DNA from: Neocallimastix lanati (nom. inval.)
Taxonomy: Eukaryota; Neocallimastigomycota; Neocallimastigomycetes; Neocallimastigales; Neocallimastigaceae
Assembly (NCBI GenBank): GCA_016946835.1
Contig: JACVTC010000164.1
Location: forward strand, 305,001-348,589
DNA length: 43,589 nt
Direction: 5' to 3'
Program-made: the position numbers and the translations under genes
In this document: positions 16,574-27,427 of the stretch, piece by piece
How positions within the stretch are numbered: position 1 is the first letter of the stretch
Layout: each line of letters opens with the position of its first letter
Notes under the pieces: generated by a model
Databases searched by the model: none
What the model was told of the DNA's origin: nothing
What the model saw: the letters and a program-made list of their open reading frames with translations, nothing else

Positions 16574-18526
16574 ATGACCGGAACAACTAGAATAGTTCTT
16601 AATAGGATGGAATATGTCCTAACAGAAGATAACTACGATGAATGGTATGAAGACTTTATCCTCGAACTCCAAGGCGCTGGATTAAGTGAATACGTAGAAA
16701 AAAACATAGATGATATAGTAAAAGAAGTAGAGAAGAAATATACAACCAAAGATAAGAAGGGAAATAATATCTTATCTGAAGAAGGCGAAAACAAAATTAA
16801 GGAACATAAAATGAACAACTTCAAAGTTTTGAGTTTTTTAAGAAAATCTGTTGATGCAAAAATAAAATCCTTTATTAGAAGTAAGGAAGAAGAAAAAAAT
16901 TCAGCATACTTAATATTAAAGGTACTAAAGAAGAAATACCACGAAGAAGAATTCAATGAAATACCAAAACTCTACAGAAGATTAGAAAATATGAGGGCCG
17001 AAAGCGATAAAGAAACTTTAGAATACATCGAAGAATTTTTAGAAATCACGCAAAAGTTAGGAAAATTAAATAATAAACTTAGCAATAGGGAAAAATTAAA
17101 CTACTTGTTTAAAGGACTACCAGAGAAACAATTAAATTTCTTAGAAATAAGATACAGTATCTCAGAAGACGTCAATGAAATATTAGAAGATATGAAGAAG
17201 CAAATTAGAAATCGTAGAATCTTTATCCCGGGAAAAAATAAAGAAAAAGAAGAAGAAATATCACAAATATCCAAAGGAAAAAATAAGAATAAAAATAAAG
17301 ACAAAGGCAATAATTACGAAAGTTGTGATGAAGACGATATCTGCGAGAAATTCAATAATAAAAGAAGTATAAATAATAAGAAAAAGCGTTGTTATTTATG
17401 TGATAGTGAAAACCATTTAGTTTACAACTGCCCCTTTAACCCTAAGAATCCTCATAACAATATTAAACACATAGCAGAACAATTCCAAAAATTAAATATT
17501 TCAGTTGATGAAATAAACGATATTGAATTATGTTATGACAGTGTTTCGGATAGCGATAGTAGTATAGTTAAAATAAAAGAAATAAATTTAATTGAAACTG
17601 AAAATAGTATAATGGAAACAAATTTAATTGAACCTGGAAATAGTATCAAAGAAATAAATTTATGTGAAATAAGCACTACTTCAGAAAAAGAAAAAGAAGA
17701 TAATAATGATAATCGATATTTAGAATTTAAAACTATAGATGATACAAGAAAATTCAATTATGATACAAATTATTGTAATAACTGTGGTGAAAACAACAAA
17801 TTTAAAAATAATAACACACCAAATAAAACAGAAAACACAAATATTTTTCAAAAGGAAAATAATATTAATTATGATTTAAATAATTATTTTATTAATGGTA
17901 TTTATAATAGCAATGAATATAATAACGGCAACTATAAGAATTTAGGTATAGATAGTAACGTACATAATAATGAAATAGAAAGTATGAATAAAAATAATAT
18001 TTCGAATAATTACCAAAATTATGAAAATCCTGTTACGATAGATAAATATGTAATTGAATCATTTCAAGATAAAATAAACAAAACAAATTGTAAATTGAAT
18101 AAATTATTGAAATGTTTGAGTGAAATTGAAGAAAAGAACAATAACATCCAGAAAATTATTAAAGAATATTTACAAATTATGAGATTTGATAATACTTATG
18201 AAAATTATGAAAAATATATGAAAATAATTAATCAATATAACAATATTTTGAATGTTAATTATTATAATCCAGGGAATGAAATTGAAAAAGGTGTAAACAA
18301 AAATAGTCTAGGCAAAAAAACTGGTGAAAATTATAAATATATGAAGAAAAACATTTTTTCAGAAAAAAATTTTTTTAATAATAAAAATTTGTCAAAAATT
18401 GATCAAAAATTAAAAATCAATACGAATGAGCAAAATTTGAAATTTAATTCTAATGTACATGCGTTTGAATTTAAATCTGATTCGTTAGCTGAGAAAAATT
18501 TAGGTTGTACTACTACAGATAAATAA
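16574..18526 (+). CDS. Element E Gag-like protein
   Basis: This 650-aa protein begins like Copia Gag (UBN2-type): LTEDNYDEWYEDFILEL near residue 16, then a helical region around LENMRAESDKETLEYIEEF and EKLNYLFKGLPEKQL. A CCHC knuckle (CYLCDSENHLVYNC) near residue 275 suggests RNA binding. The remaining half is low-complexity, rich in Asn, Lys, Glu and Ile, with short repeats (KEINLIE, ETNLIE, KEINLCE) around 340-365 and a Cys pair (CNNCGE) near 403. It has no protease, integrase or RT. The long disordered tail is unusual for a Gag and may be lineage-specific. The first Met gives a start 348 nt after the LTR. Confidence 0.8.
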   Translation: MTGTTRIVLNRMEYVLTEDNYDEWYEDFILELQGAGLSEYVEKNIDDIVKEVEKKYTTKDKKGNNILSEEGENKIKEHKMNNFKVLSFLRKSVDAKIKSFIRSKEEEKNSAYLILKVLKKKYHEEEFNEIPKLYRRLENMRAESDKETLEYIEEFLEITQKLGKLNNKLSNREKLNYLFKGLPEKQLNFLEIRYSISEDVNEILEDMKKQIRNRRIFIPGKNKEKEEEISQISKGKNKNKNKDKGNNYESCDEDDICEKFNNKRSINNKKKRCYLCDSENHLVYNCPFNPKNPHNNIKHIAEQFQKLNISVDEINDIELCYDSVSDSDSSIVKIKEINLIETENSIMETNLIEPGNSIKEINLCEISTTSEKEKEDNNDNRYLEFKTIDDTRKFNYDTNYCNNCGENNKFKNNNTPNKTENTNIFQKENNINYDLNNYFINGIYNSNEYNNGNYKNLGIDSNVHNNEIESMNKNNISNNYQNYENPVTIDKYVIESFQDKINKTNCKLNKLLKCLSEIEEKNNNIQKIIKEYLQIMRFDNTYENYEKYMKIINQYNNILNVNYYNPGNEIEKGVNKNSLGKKTGENYKYMKKNIFSEKNFFNNKNLSKIDQKLKINTNEQNLKFNSNVHAFEFKSDSLAEKNLGCTTTDK

Positions 18527-18622
18527 GAATTATTAGCAAATTAGTAAAGATATAAAAATATTAAAAAAATAACAAATTTTCTTAGTAAACAAAGATTTTA
18601 CAATACTTTGTTTAGGGGGGAA

Positions 18623-18982
18623 TGTTAGAAAATTAGTATTTTTAGTTTATAAATTTAATTAACATTTTAATTAATATTTTTATTTTATTACAACTTTTAT
18701 TATAATTTTAAATATTAAATAGTTTATTATAAATAAATAGGATATATTATATTAATATATAGTTTATATAGTTTATGAATATAGTTTTAAAAAATTTTAT
18801 TTTTATAAGCTTCTTTTATATAGTTAATATTAAAACATGTATTTAATGTATTAAAATATGTATGATCCATCAAATGTATTTTGTATGTATAAATAACATT
18901 AAATTATGTATTCTTAAAAAATAAGCCTTTTGCTTCAAATAAATAAAGTTAATAAATAAACAAATATTGAGATTTTTTAACA
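18623..18982 (+). repeat. Element E 3' LTR
   Basis: This 360-bp copy follows a purine run (18614-18622) and is followed by the duplication AATTC. It has one visible substitution relative to the 5' copy. Confidence 0.95.
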
Positions 18983-19250
18983 AATTCAAATTAAATTTGT
19001 ACTACCCTATTAAGATAAAACTTGCATTACCTTAACCTTTTAAAAAAAAAAAAAAAAAAAATTTTAGATATTAAATTAATCTTGTATTACCTTAACCCTT
19101 TAAAACTAATTCTAATATTTACCAACAAAATTAATTTATAATTAGATAAATAATATTAAATTAATTTAGTAAAAAAAAAATTTTAATTTTAATTTTTAGA
19201 TAAATATTTTAGATTAATTTAGTGAATAAATCAATTAGTTCTAGATAAAT

Positions 19251-19281
<31 letters not shown>

Positions 19282-19329
19282 TTTTCATTTAATTTATCAC
19301 AAAAATAATAATTTTTTAAATTAGCTTAG

Positions 19330-19372
<43 letters not shown>

Positions 19373-19506
19373 ATAATAATAATATTAATAATTATAATAA
19401 TAATTTTTATTTTTAATTATTTTAATAAATTACTTGCTTGCAATAATAGCAAGAAAAACCCGTTCAATTTTATTTTTTATTTATTTATTTAAAAAGGCGT
19501 TTATAC

Positions 19507-19797
19507 GAGCGAATAGAGCTCATATACAGAGTTAGAAGAATTGTCTTCTTTAGTGTTGCACTCGACGAATAGATTTGGTTCTAGACTAGGTAAAACTCTA
19601 TAAGAGAGCACCGTAGCCTATTATAAAGGAAAACGGTTCTAGGTTTGCAACAACTCTGGCGAATAAGGAGCTTACGTCACCGAAGGCGTAAGATTAAAAT
19701 TATATAGTATTTTAAAATTTTATTTCGTGCTTACTCGCGGCACTAGTTATAATAGTACTGACGGTTTTTTCTATAGTTGTGAGTCAATAGTACTATT
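19507..19797 (+). ncRNA. Structured leader module M1 in element F
   Basis: This is the counterpart of B 7760-8123. The head (19507-19529) has 2 differences from B. The 40 nt at 19656-19695, with the CTTACGTC/GGCGTAAG hairpin (19671-19692), are identical to B. GTGC/GCAC lies at 19727/19740, and the helix AATAGTACT/AGTACTATT (19751-19759 with 19789-19797) replaces the unrelated 12-bp helix of B. F and B are from different gypsy lineages, so identity here against divergence elsewhere suggests selection or recombination. Confidence 0.6.
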
Positions 19798-19983
19798 CTA
19801 TTTTATCAATCAATAATTTTATAATTAATATTATAATTTTATAATTAAGAAAACAAAGATTAAAATATAAATATAAGGTTTATACGACTTCCAAAGCGAC
19901 AGAAGTTGGTCTCTGTTTTCGTAACATTTTAGTGTTCAGATACTATTGATATAGGGGAAAATAATTTGTTTTATTCTTTTCAG

Positions 19984-20148
19984 CTAACAATAAGTTAGAC
20001 ATAATAAAGAATCTAACAACATTACTTCCTTTTGTCTATAAGACATTAACAATCGATTTTATCTGCGTTATCACTAAAAGGCTAAAGGAACTTATCGTAT
20101 AAAACTTTGATAGATTATATATTTAGTTGGTCCAATACTATATAATCT
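19984..20148 (+). ncRNA. Structured leader module M4 in element F (shared with D)
   Basis: It opens with the hairpin CTAACAATAAGTTAG, identical at D 37910-37924. It shares ATTAACAATCGA and a GGCTAAAGG.ACTTAT-like block, and closes with a 10-bp helix AGATTATATA/TATATAATCT (20112-20121 with 20139-20148). In D that helix is AGCTATATA/TATATAGTT, which still pairs with one G-U. Confidence 0.5.
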
Positions 20149-20414
20149 AGTTTATATTTCAGTAATTTTTGATAAATAATTATAAAATAAAAATATTTAA
20201 TTATAAAATATTATAAAGTGTTATTAAAATTTTGTGTTCTTATCCATTAACCTTGGAAACCTACCAATAAACAACTTTTGAACTTTTGGAATCTCTACTA
20301 CCTATCTACCTTTTGGATTATTGGAATCTCTACTACCACTTTGGGAACTTCTGGATTCTACCGCCTATTCTTTACCTTTGAAAACTTATTCTACTTTACC
20401 TTATCTATTTCAAT

Positions 20415-22853
20415 ATGGACAACTATAATCAAGAAAATCCTACCTTTAAGGATGGTTTTGCTGGTGATCGTCGATTCTTTAAAGGATTTCTAGCTAAAAT
20501 GGAACTTATTTTTATGATTCAACCAGAAAGATTTGCAAACGATGAAGCTAAAGTAATCTATATCATTTCTCGTTTGTATGGAAACGCCATGAATTGGGCT
20601 GATACTCTCATTGAAAATCAAGATCCTTGTCTCCTTAATTATAATCAATTCATTGCTAGATTAAAATCAGTATTTGGAAGCTACGATTCTACCTTTATTG
20701 CGAACCAGAAATTAAGAACAATCAAACAAAAACGAATTGGTGAAGTCAGAAATTATATTTTAGAATTTAATAAATACGCCGATGAATCTTCTTGGAATGA
20801 AGAAGCCAAGATGGACGCCTTTCTTGCCGGTCTACACGACCATATTGCTACTAGAATTTTAGAAATGTTTCCTGGACCTCAAACCCTCTTTGCTATGCAA
20901 ACAATTGCATCTAGAATCGATAATCGTATCTCTACTCATAGACAATTTTCCAATCTTCAAGGTCAAAATTCAAATAATAGTAATAATAATAAAAATAAAA
21001 AGGGCAAAAAATCATTCTTTTTCCAAAAGCAATTTAAATCCAAACCTCATGGACCTCTATCTCAAGAAGAAAAAGAAAGAAGAAGAAGAAAAAATCTTTG
21101 TTTATATTGTGGATCCTCTGAACATTCTCTCGACAATTGTCCACTTAAAAATAAATACAAAAATAAACCTTCATCAAGTAGCACTTATATTTCTAATCCC
21201 GAATCAAAACCTATATCTAGACCCAGAGTTTCTGACTCAAATCTTCCTATTTACGAATTTTCTTTAAGTATTGATAATACAAATTCTACTGCTAAAATTC
21301 TTCTCGATACTGGTTCTCAAATCAATTTAATGGATATCTACTATGTTAAAGAAAATCATATCCCGTATTCAACCAAAACTAATTTCCCTAAGGTATCTGG
21401 CATCGGTGGAAAGCAAACTATTCTTGGTAAAACTCTTCCTATTTCCATCACTTATAATAACCATAAATGTAAGACTCAATTCTATGTGGTTGACCTTCCT
21501 TCTTATTGTGCTATTTTAGGTTTCGAATGGATTTCTACTCACAATCCCGACATTGACTTCAAAAATAAAGTCTTAAGATTTAATTCCAATTATTGCATTG
21601 AAAATTGTTTAATCATCCCTAACTCCTTTACTTCTTATGTTCCTTTAAATACTACTAAACAAAATGATAAAAATGAAAATGAAGAAATCAATAATAAAAT
21701 AAGCAAATCATTACCAAAAAAATTACTTCCCTTTATAGACACTTTCAGTAAAATATACACTAATGAATCACCTCCTTATTGTCCTTTTGATAGCGAGATT
21801 AAACTCAAACAAAATGAAAAACTTCATTATGACCCAATCTACCCCTTAACTGAAAAAGAACCTCTAGCTCCGAAGAAATATATTAAAGAAAATGAAGACA
21901 AAAAATTTATTAGTAAATCTAAATCTCCAGCTGCCGCTTCTATTTTATTTGTTCCCAAGAAAGACCTAAATGATCTCTTTCGTATTCATAAACCACCCTC
22001 CGATTTTTTTTCCGATAAAGATACTCAATTCACTTCAAAATTTTGGTCAGCTATTTGTAAATCCTTCAATATTACAACAAAACTTGCTTCTCCCTTCCAT
22101 CACCAAACCAATGGTTTAACGGAGAGGGTGAACTCCGTTATTGAACAATACTTAAGATGTTATTCAAACTTTAAAGGTTCTGATTGGTATAATTTTTTAT
22201 TCCTAGCAGAATTCAGTTATAATAATTCAATTCAAGAATCAATTAAGCACTCACCTTTTTATGCAAACTATGGATATAATCCAAGATATTCACCATCAAT
22301 TCCAAACAGTACAGATGTTCCTAGAGCTGATGAATTTACAAAAGATTTTTCAGAATTATTTAAAACACTTAATGGAAATTTACAACAAGCAAGAAAAAAG
22401 CAAGAAGAATTCGCAAACAAACATCGTATTGAAGCTCCAAATTTTAAACCTGGTGATAAAGTGTGGATTAATAGTTCACTTATAATTCATAATGGAAATA
22501 AAAAGCTTAAACCTAGAAAACTTGGTCCATATAAAATCATTAAGAAAATTTCTCCCGTTTCATATAAGTTAGACTTACCAAAAGAAATCAGAATCCATCC
22601 TGTAATACATGTTTCTGAACTTGAACCATTTTATGAAGATCACTTTGGACGAAAGAAAGAACCACCACCACCGATAATTATTGACAATGAAGAAGAATAC
22701 GAAGTTGAAAAAATTCTTGATAAAAGAAAACATTATGGCAAAACCCAATATCTTATTAAATGGAAAGGTTATCCTTTATCTGAAGCATCTTGGGAACCCG
22801 AAGAAAATCTAAATTGCCCTAAACTCTTAAAAGAATTTAACAAAAATAACTAA
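20415..22853 (+). CDS. Element F Gag-protease-integrase tail-chromodomain fusion (RT deleted in frame)
   Basis: This 812-aa open frame starts with Gag (about 1-225, retrotransposon Gag fold with [27 protein letters not shown]) and a CCHC knuckle ([14 protein letters not shown], 229-242). The protease has LLDTGSQ with D298. The first part of RT (YPLTEKE to ILFVPKKD, about 475-516) joins directly to integrase just before [12 protein letters not shown]. By comparison with A, roughly 550 residues (RT core, RNase H, zinc finger, first catalytic Asp) are missing, with the frame kept. The integrase C-terminal domain ([12 protein letters not shown]) follows, then a chromodomain ([13 protein letters not shown]...YLIKWKGYP...SWEPEENL) at about 761-808. 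Gag, protease and the targeting domain may still be made; polymerase must come in trans. Confidence 0.88.
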   Translation: MDNYNQENPTFKDGFAGDRRFFKGFLAKMELIFMIQPERFANDEAKVIYIISRLYGNAMNWADTLIENQDPCLLNYNQFIARLKSVFGSYDSTFIANQKLRTIKQKRIGEVRNYILEFNKYADESSWNEEAKMDAFLAGLHDHIATRILEMFPGPQTLFAMQTIASRIDNRISTHRQFSNLQGQNSNNSNNNKNKKGKKSFFFQKQFKSKPHGPLSQEEKERRRRKNLCLYCGSSEHSLDNCPLKNKYKNKPSSSSTYISNPESKPISRPRVSDSNLPIYEFSLSIDNTNSTAKILLDTGSQINLMDIYYVKENHIPYSTKTNFPKVSGIGGKQTILGKTLPISITYNNHKCKTQFYVVDLPSYCAILGFEWISTHNPDIDFKNKVLRFNSNYCIENCLIIPNSFTSYVPLNTTKQNDKNENEEINNKISKSLPKKLLPFIDTFSKIYTNESPPYCPFDSEIKLKQNEKLHYDPIYPLTEKEPLAPKKYIKENEDKKFISKSKSPAAASILFVPKKDLNDLFRIHKPPSDFFSDKDTQFTSKFWSAICKSFNITTKLASPFHHQTNGLTERVNSVIEQYLRCYSNFKGSDWYNFLFLAEFSYNNSIQESIKHSPFYANYGYNPRYSPSIPNSTDVPRADEFTKDFSELFKTLNGNLQQARKKQEEFANKHRIEAPNFKPGDKVWINSSLIIHNGNKKLKPRKLGPYKIIKKISPVSYKLDLPKEIRIHPVIHVSELEPFYEDHFGRKKEPPPPIIIDNEEEYEVEKILDKRKHYGKTQYLIKWKGYPLSEASWEPEENLNCPKLLKEFNKNN

Positions 22854-23180
22854 AATTAAAACTTGAAAATGAATCTTTACTTTATTAATATCAAACTTAT
22901 ATTAATTTGTTAATATCAATATTACTAAATATTATTTTATATTATTAAATATTATTAATATTCATGTATTCTTATTATATATTATATTCATGTAACTTTA
23001 TTAATATCATGTAATTTTATTCAAAAAAGTTCGTACTATAAAATGGTTAATTAAATATTTTTATTTTATTATATTTTATTTTATTTTAATTTAGTTTAGT
23101 TTAGTTTAGTTTGCTTAATTTTAGTATAGTTATGCCTAACTGTTAGATTCGTCTGGTATCCGAATCCTGGAGGCGGACCA
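22854..23180 (+). other. Element F 3' untranslated region and polypurine tract
   Basis: The AT-rich stretch includes a tandem TTTAG run (about 23091-23113), a perfect 6-bp hairpin GATTCG/CGAATC (23146-23151 with 23161-23166), and the purine-rich CCTGGAGGCGGACCA just before the LTR. No gene is seen. Confidence 0.6.
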
Positions 23181-23823
23181 TGTAACGAAATCTTCAGTTA
23201 GTAAAATTAGAACTTTGGTTCAATGGTTAGTTACATTGACCATGACCAATACTTCATGGGTTCGACTCACACCTCAACCAATTTTGCATTAATAATTATT
23301 TTATTAATTATTTTATTAATTATTAATAATATCTTCTTGAATATTCTTTCTGTATAAAATTATAGAAAGTTAAAGATTCTTTCGGTTCGTAATTCAACCG
23401 AAATGAATTTAGAAATTCTTATTATATAAATTATTTTATTCTTTTTGATAAGATTCATTTTCATCAATTAAAATCTATATTCTAGAAACTTTACATTATT
23501 AATTATTACAAACATATTTCTAAATATTTCTTTAAAATTATTTTTACATGTTAAAACTGTTTTTCCGTTAAAAGTATAAATAGTGCGAACTTCACGAATG
23601 AAAATATTTTTCTTCGTGCTTTTATTAATAATAATTAACGTATAAGTAATTCGAAATATTACCTTGTTGATTAATATTAATAATTATTTTAAATTTTATA
23701 ATTAATAAAAAATATTTCTAATAAAACGAATTATTTATACAGATAGTGTAAACCTATTGAGTTTTCTCCTTTCTGTGTTTCTATATCTCATCCCACCTTT
23801 ACAATAGAAGCACCTCCGTTACA
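23181..23823 (+). repeat. Element F 3' LTR
   Basis: This 643-bp LTR has perfect 7-bp inverted ends TGTAACG/CGTTACA. The A box is at 23216-23226, the B box at 23259-23268, and a TATAAAT box is about 360 bp further on. This is the only copy in the window whose first 16 bp (TGTAACGAAATCTTCA) are intact, because no element has inserted there. Confidence 0.85.
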
Positions 23824-23829
23824 AAATTA

Positions 23830-25287
23830 AGATTATTTATTTTAAATTAATATTTATATCGTTTAAATCAATTAAACAATCTTTCTATAATTTAACTAAT
23901 TCATTTCTGTTGCATCCATTATAAAATAAATTTATTTCCTTACTTTTGTAATTTTCAATTAAAATTTTAATTTCATCAGTTGCACTAAATATTTTTTGCT
24001 TTTTTTTCCAAGTTCCTTTAGTTCTCCTTTGGTAATCATTATAAGATAAGTTTTCTTCTTCTTTTAATATATATATTAATTTATAAAATAAAGGTTTATT
24101 TGGAAATATATTATTTAAGTAGCTATTATAAGATTCTGATACATTGTTTGTTAAATGCTCTATATTTTCATAATAATTCCAATTATTAACATTATACTTA
24201 AGTAAATAATTTTTATTAAAATATTCTAAAAATTGTAGAAAATTATTATACTTTTTTTTTTTTTTTTTTTTTTTGACAAATTCTTTTTATTATAATATAA
24301 ATATCAAATATATAGTTAGGGTTTAAAAACAATAAGTTCGAAATAGCTTTATAATAAATATATACATCATTATTATTTTTCACTTCATGATAACATTATA
24401 TATTGTTTTGTTTTTCTAATGATCTTTTGTAATGCCAAACACAATATTTAATATTTATATTGGGAAAAACTTTTTTTGCGGCATTAGATATACCTTGTTC
24501 AAAATCACAATGAAAATTAATTGTAGTAATTAATGTATTACTCCTAAATTTATTTGCATTTTTTTTTTATTTCTTTAAATAATGTTTCATATGTAGATTG
24601 TTTTTTAATTTTTTAATATAGAAATGGAAGTAGTGTAAAACATATTAAATTCCCCAACATAAGTTCTTGTTATAAATAACTGATAACTAAATTTCGGTGC
24701 TGCATAAAATGTACCGTCCGCAAATATATTTTTATGATAATTCGAAAATAAATATGCTTGGAATGGTGATTGAAAGATTATTAGATCAGTATTTTTAAAT
24801 ATCATAAAATTTTTCATTTCTTTTCGTTTTATAATATTTTGATTCAATGGGAATATCATCAAAACTTTTTATGTTTGGAGGAAATTGTTTATTTATATTT
24901 CTTATTATTTGGGATCTAATTGTACTATATTCGGGACATATAAGTTCCATTTCTTGAGAAACGGCATTAAATATATGTTTAGGTTTTATATCCATAGGAA
25001 TTGAATTTTTCCTAATTTCTTCCTTATTTTATGTTTTGCTACTGATATAGACACATCAATTTCTTTTTCGAGATGGTTATGTAAACTTTCATATTTTAAA
25101 ACCTCCTTTTTATCATTTAAAATAATTAAAGATTTGCATTTATTTAAAGTCTTATATTTTTGCATCTATAAATTTTTGATTTATCTTTCCTTTGAAATGA
25201 AAAATTAAATTTGTATTTTTTATTAATAATAATTTGTTCATTTCCTCGATTTGTTTCACTTATTTCAATTTCTATATTTTCTTCCAT
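23830..25287 (-). pseudogene. MULE transposase relic, left copy
   Basis: On the minus strand a decayed transposase reads from Met 25287. It has a FLYWCH-like zinc-finger region, then a helical linker (SQEMELICPEYSTIRSQIIRNI), then the MULE catalytic block FADGTFYAAPKFSYQLFITRTY with the first Asp. HCDFEQGI has the second Asp, followed by the conserved NAAKKVFP...YCVWHYKR segment near 24410-24485. Several frameshifts and stops and a T tract at 24250-24274 break it. Its 3' side meets the F LTR. It is certainly non-coding now. Confidence 0.8.
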
Positions 25288-25870
25288 TGATAATTAAAAG
25301 TTTTCAATAAAATATTTTAATAAATATACTTTTAAATGCTTTGAAACTTTTTTTTTTTTTAATGTTTAAAATAATAAACCTTTTTTTAATTAATTATATA
25401 ATTATTTAAATAATTATTTAATTATTAATTATTTATTATTTCTTTATTTACTATTTTATTTATTTATTTTTATTTTTTTTTATTTTTTATTTTATTTTTT
25501 TTTTTATTTATTTTTATTTTATTTTTTAATGTTTAAAAAAAAAGTTTTCTTATTATTTTTATTTTATTTTTTTAATGTTTAAAAAAAAAAAGTTTTCTTA
25601 TTTCTTATTTTTTTTTTTATTTTTTAAGCATTAAAAAATAAAATGTTTATTTATTTTTATTTTATTTTATTTTTCAATGTTTAAAAAAAAAGTTTTCTTA
25701 TTTCTTATTTTTATTTTATTTTTTAATGTTAAATAGAAATACCTAACCTAATTATTATTTATTGAAGTGTTGTATTTCGCCAAAAGTTAAATTCGTCCAG
25801 TTGAATTTCCCAAATTCTTGGTGGCTTATATATTTATGTCATTAAAATATCACCACAATTATAATTCACG
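24480..25870. repeat. Left arm of a 2.9-kb imperfect palindrome
   Basis: This arm is the reverse complement, with scattered differences and slippage in T/A runs, of 26120-27427. It contains most of the MULE gene and its upstream AT-rich region (T-rich 25330-25740). The spacer between the arms is 25871-26119. Inner edges carry GAAGTGTTGTATTTCGCC (25764) and its complement (ending 26227), about 464 bp apart, which look like terminal inverted repeats of about 100 bp. Confidence 0.75.
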
Positions 25871-26227
25871 GGGAGTGTGCATTTCGAAAATTTTTATTAC
25901 AAAAATTTGTATTTTGTTGTATGGCTTAAATATTTTTAATTTTAAGCCACTTAATATTATTAAAAATTTAATGAATAATAATTAATTAATTAAATAAATA
26001 AAATTACAATTCTCAAAAATTTTCAAACACGTAATCTTACGTGGGGCGTATATCTAATTGTATCATATTTTTGTGGCTTTTTTCTACAATTTTTAAAAAG
26101 CCATATATTTACAATATGGCGTGAATAATAAATGTGGTGATATTTTATGACGAAAATTTATAAGCCACCAAGAATTTGACGAAATTCAACTGGACGAAAT
26201 TCAACTTTTGGCGAAATACAACACTTC
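25764..26227. mobile_element. Fold-back core or MITE-like unit at the palindrome centre
   Basis: GAAGTGTTGTATTTCGCC at the left and its exact complement at the right start inverted repeats of roughly 100 bp (to about 25870 and from about 26120). The interior (25871-26119) has no coding frame; it holds ATGGCTTAAA...TTTAAGCCA-type hairpins and GGGG(A/C)-containing words. The flanks are also inverted repeats, so no clean duplication can be read. It could be two MULE ends head to head or a separate element. Confidence 0.45.
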
Positions 26228-27427
26228 AATGAATAATAATTAGGTTAGGTATTTCTATTAAACATTGAAAAATAAAATAAAAAATAAATAAACATTTTAT
26301 TTTTTAATGCTTAAAAAATAAAATAAAAATAAGAAATAAGAAAACTTTTTTTTTAAACATTGAAAAATAAAATAAAAATAAATAAAAATTTATTTTTTAA
26401 GCATTAAAAAATAAAAAAAATAAAATAAAACTAAAAATAAATAAATAAAAATAGTAAATAAAGAAATAATAAATAGTTAATAATTAAATAATTATTTAAA
26501 TAATTATATAATTAATTAAAAAAAGGTTTATTATTTTAAATATTAAATAAAAAAAAAAAGTTTCAAAGCATTTAAAAGTATATTTATTAAAATATTTTAT
26601 TGAAAAATTTTAATTATTAATGAAAGAAAATATAGAAATTGAAATAAGTGAAACAAATCGAGGAAATGAACAAATTATTATTAATAAAAAACACAAATTT
26701 AATTTTTCATTTCAAAGGAAAGATAAATCAAAAATTTATAGATGCACTGAATATAAGACTTTAAATAAATGTTAATCTTTAATTATTTTAAATGATAAAA
26801 AGGAGGTTTTAAAATATGAAAGTTTACATAACCATCTCGAAAAAGAAATTGATGTGTCTATATCAGTAGCAAAGCATAAAATTAAGGAAGAAATTAAGAA
26901 AAATTCAATTCCTATGGATATAAAACCTAAACTTATATTTAATGCCGTTTCTCAAGAAATGGGATTTATATGTCCCGAATATAGTACAATTAGATCCCAA
27001 ATAATAAGAAATATAAATAAACAATTTCCTCCAAACATAAAAAGCTTTGATGATATTCCCATTGAATCAAAATATTATAAAACGAAAAGAAATGAAAAAT
27101 TTTATGATATTTAAAAATACTGATCTAATAATCTTTTAATCACCATTCCAAGCATATATATTTTCGAATTATCATAAAAATATATTTGCGGACGGTACAT
27201 TTTATGCAGCACCGAAATTTAGTTATCAGTTATTTATAATAAGAACTTATGTTGCGGAATTTAATATGTTTTACACTACTTCCATTTCTATATTAAAAAT
27301 TAAAAAACAATCCATATATGAAACACTATTTAAAGAAATAAAAAAAAATGCAATTAAATTTAGGAGTAATACATTAATTACTACAATTAATTTTCATTGT
27401 GATTTTGAACAAGGTATATTTAATGCC
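26120..27427. repeat. Right arm of the MULE palindrome
   Basis: This is the inverted copy of 24480-25870. It stops abruptly at 27427, where an F-family LTR begins with TGTAACGG; the left arm's gene continues beyond the matching point. Confidence 0.75.
26620..27427 (+). pseudogene. MULE transposase relic, right copy (truncated)
   Basis: It starts MKENIEIEISETN at 26620 and has a FLYWCH-like region (FNFSFQRKDKSKIYRC, TLNKC, then LHNH). A stop follows at about 26773, then an open piece 26854-27114 (SQEMGFICPEYSTIRSQ, DDIPIESKYYK). A frameshifted catalytic block with FADGTFYAAPKFSYQLF follows, and then the HCDFEQGIFNA segment (27266 onward), where the F-family LTR cuts it. An open frame seems to continue into the LTR by chance. 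The third catalytic residue is absent. Confidence 0.8.

Larger units (their letters stand above)
15866..18982 (+). mobile_element. Element E: gag-only Copia-like retrotransposon (non-autonomous)
   Basis: Two 360-bp LTRs (15866-16225 and 18623-18982) differ at one site that I can see (CCTC versus CTTC near 16055/18812). They are flanked by AATTC (15861-15865 and 18983-18987). The interior carries a PBS, an 8-bp minisatellite, one Gag-like frame and the PPT AGGGGGGAA (18614-18622) touching the 3' LTR. There is no pol, and no sign of a recent pol deletion. This is the structure of TR-GAG elements, which depend on an autonomous Copia partner. Confidence 0.9.
18988..20414 (+). other. Element F leader, second part
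   Basis: This continues the F leader after E. Long A and T tracts occupy 19030-19400 (for example A38 at 19333-19370). Structured modules M1 (19507-19797) and M4 (19984-20148) follow, then a C-containing pyrimidine-rich stretch with the repeated phrase TTGGAATCTCTACTACC (about 20286 and 20323) before gag. A 71-codon frame overlapping the gag start at 20278 is probably chance. Confidence 0.6.
14798..23823 (+). mobile_element. Element F: self-primed chromodomain retrotransposon with internal RT deletion, host to B and E
   Basis: A 5' LTR (broken by the A/solo/B cluster, so its first about 16 bp are not in the window), a self-PBS, a long leader interrupted by E, one Gag-protease-integrase tail-chromodomain frame, and a 643-bp 3' LTR form one element. 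The 3' LTR ends TGTAACG...CGTTACA are perfect inverted ends. The 5' copy matches it closely from TTAGTAAAATTAG onward. It lacks RT, RNase H and the integrase N-terminal half, so it is non-autonomous. Its 3' LTR abuts the MULE relic. Confidence 0.8.

Noticed and set aside
20278-20493. A 71-aa upstream frame overlapping F gag
   Set aside because: It has a repetitive Trp/Thr/Phe composition from a pyrimidine-rich leader and no conserved counterpart. It is likely chance.
25300-26600. Genes in the AT-rich centre of the MULE palindrome
   Set aside because: There are only low-complexity T/A words and inverted repeats, and no open frame with recognisable content on either strand.
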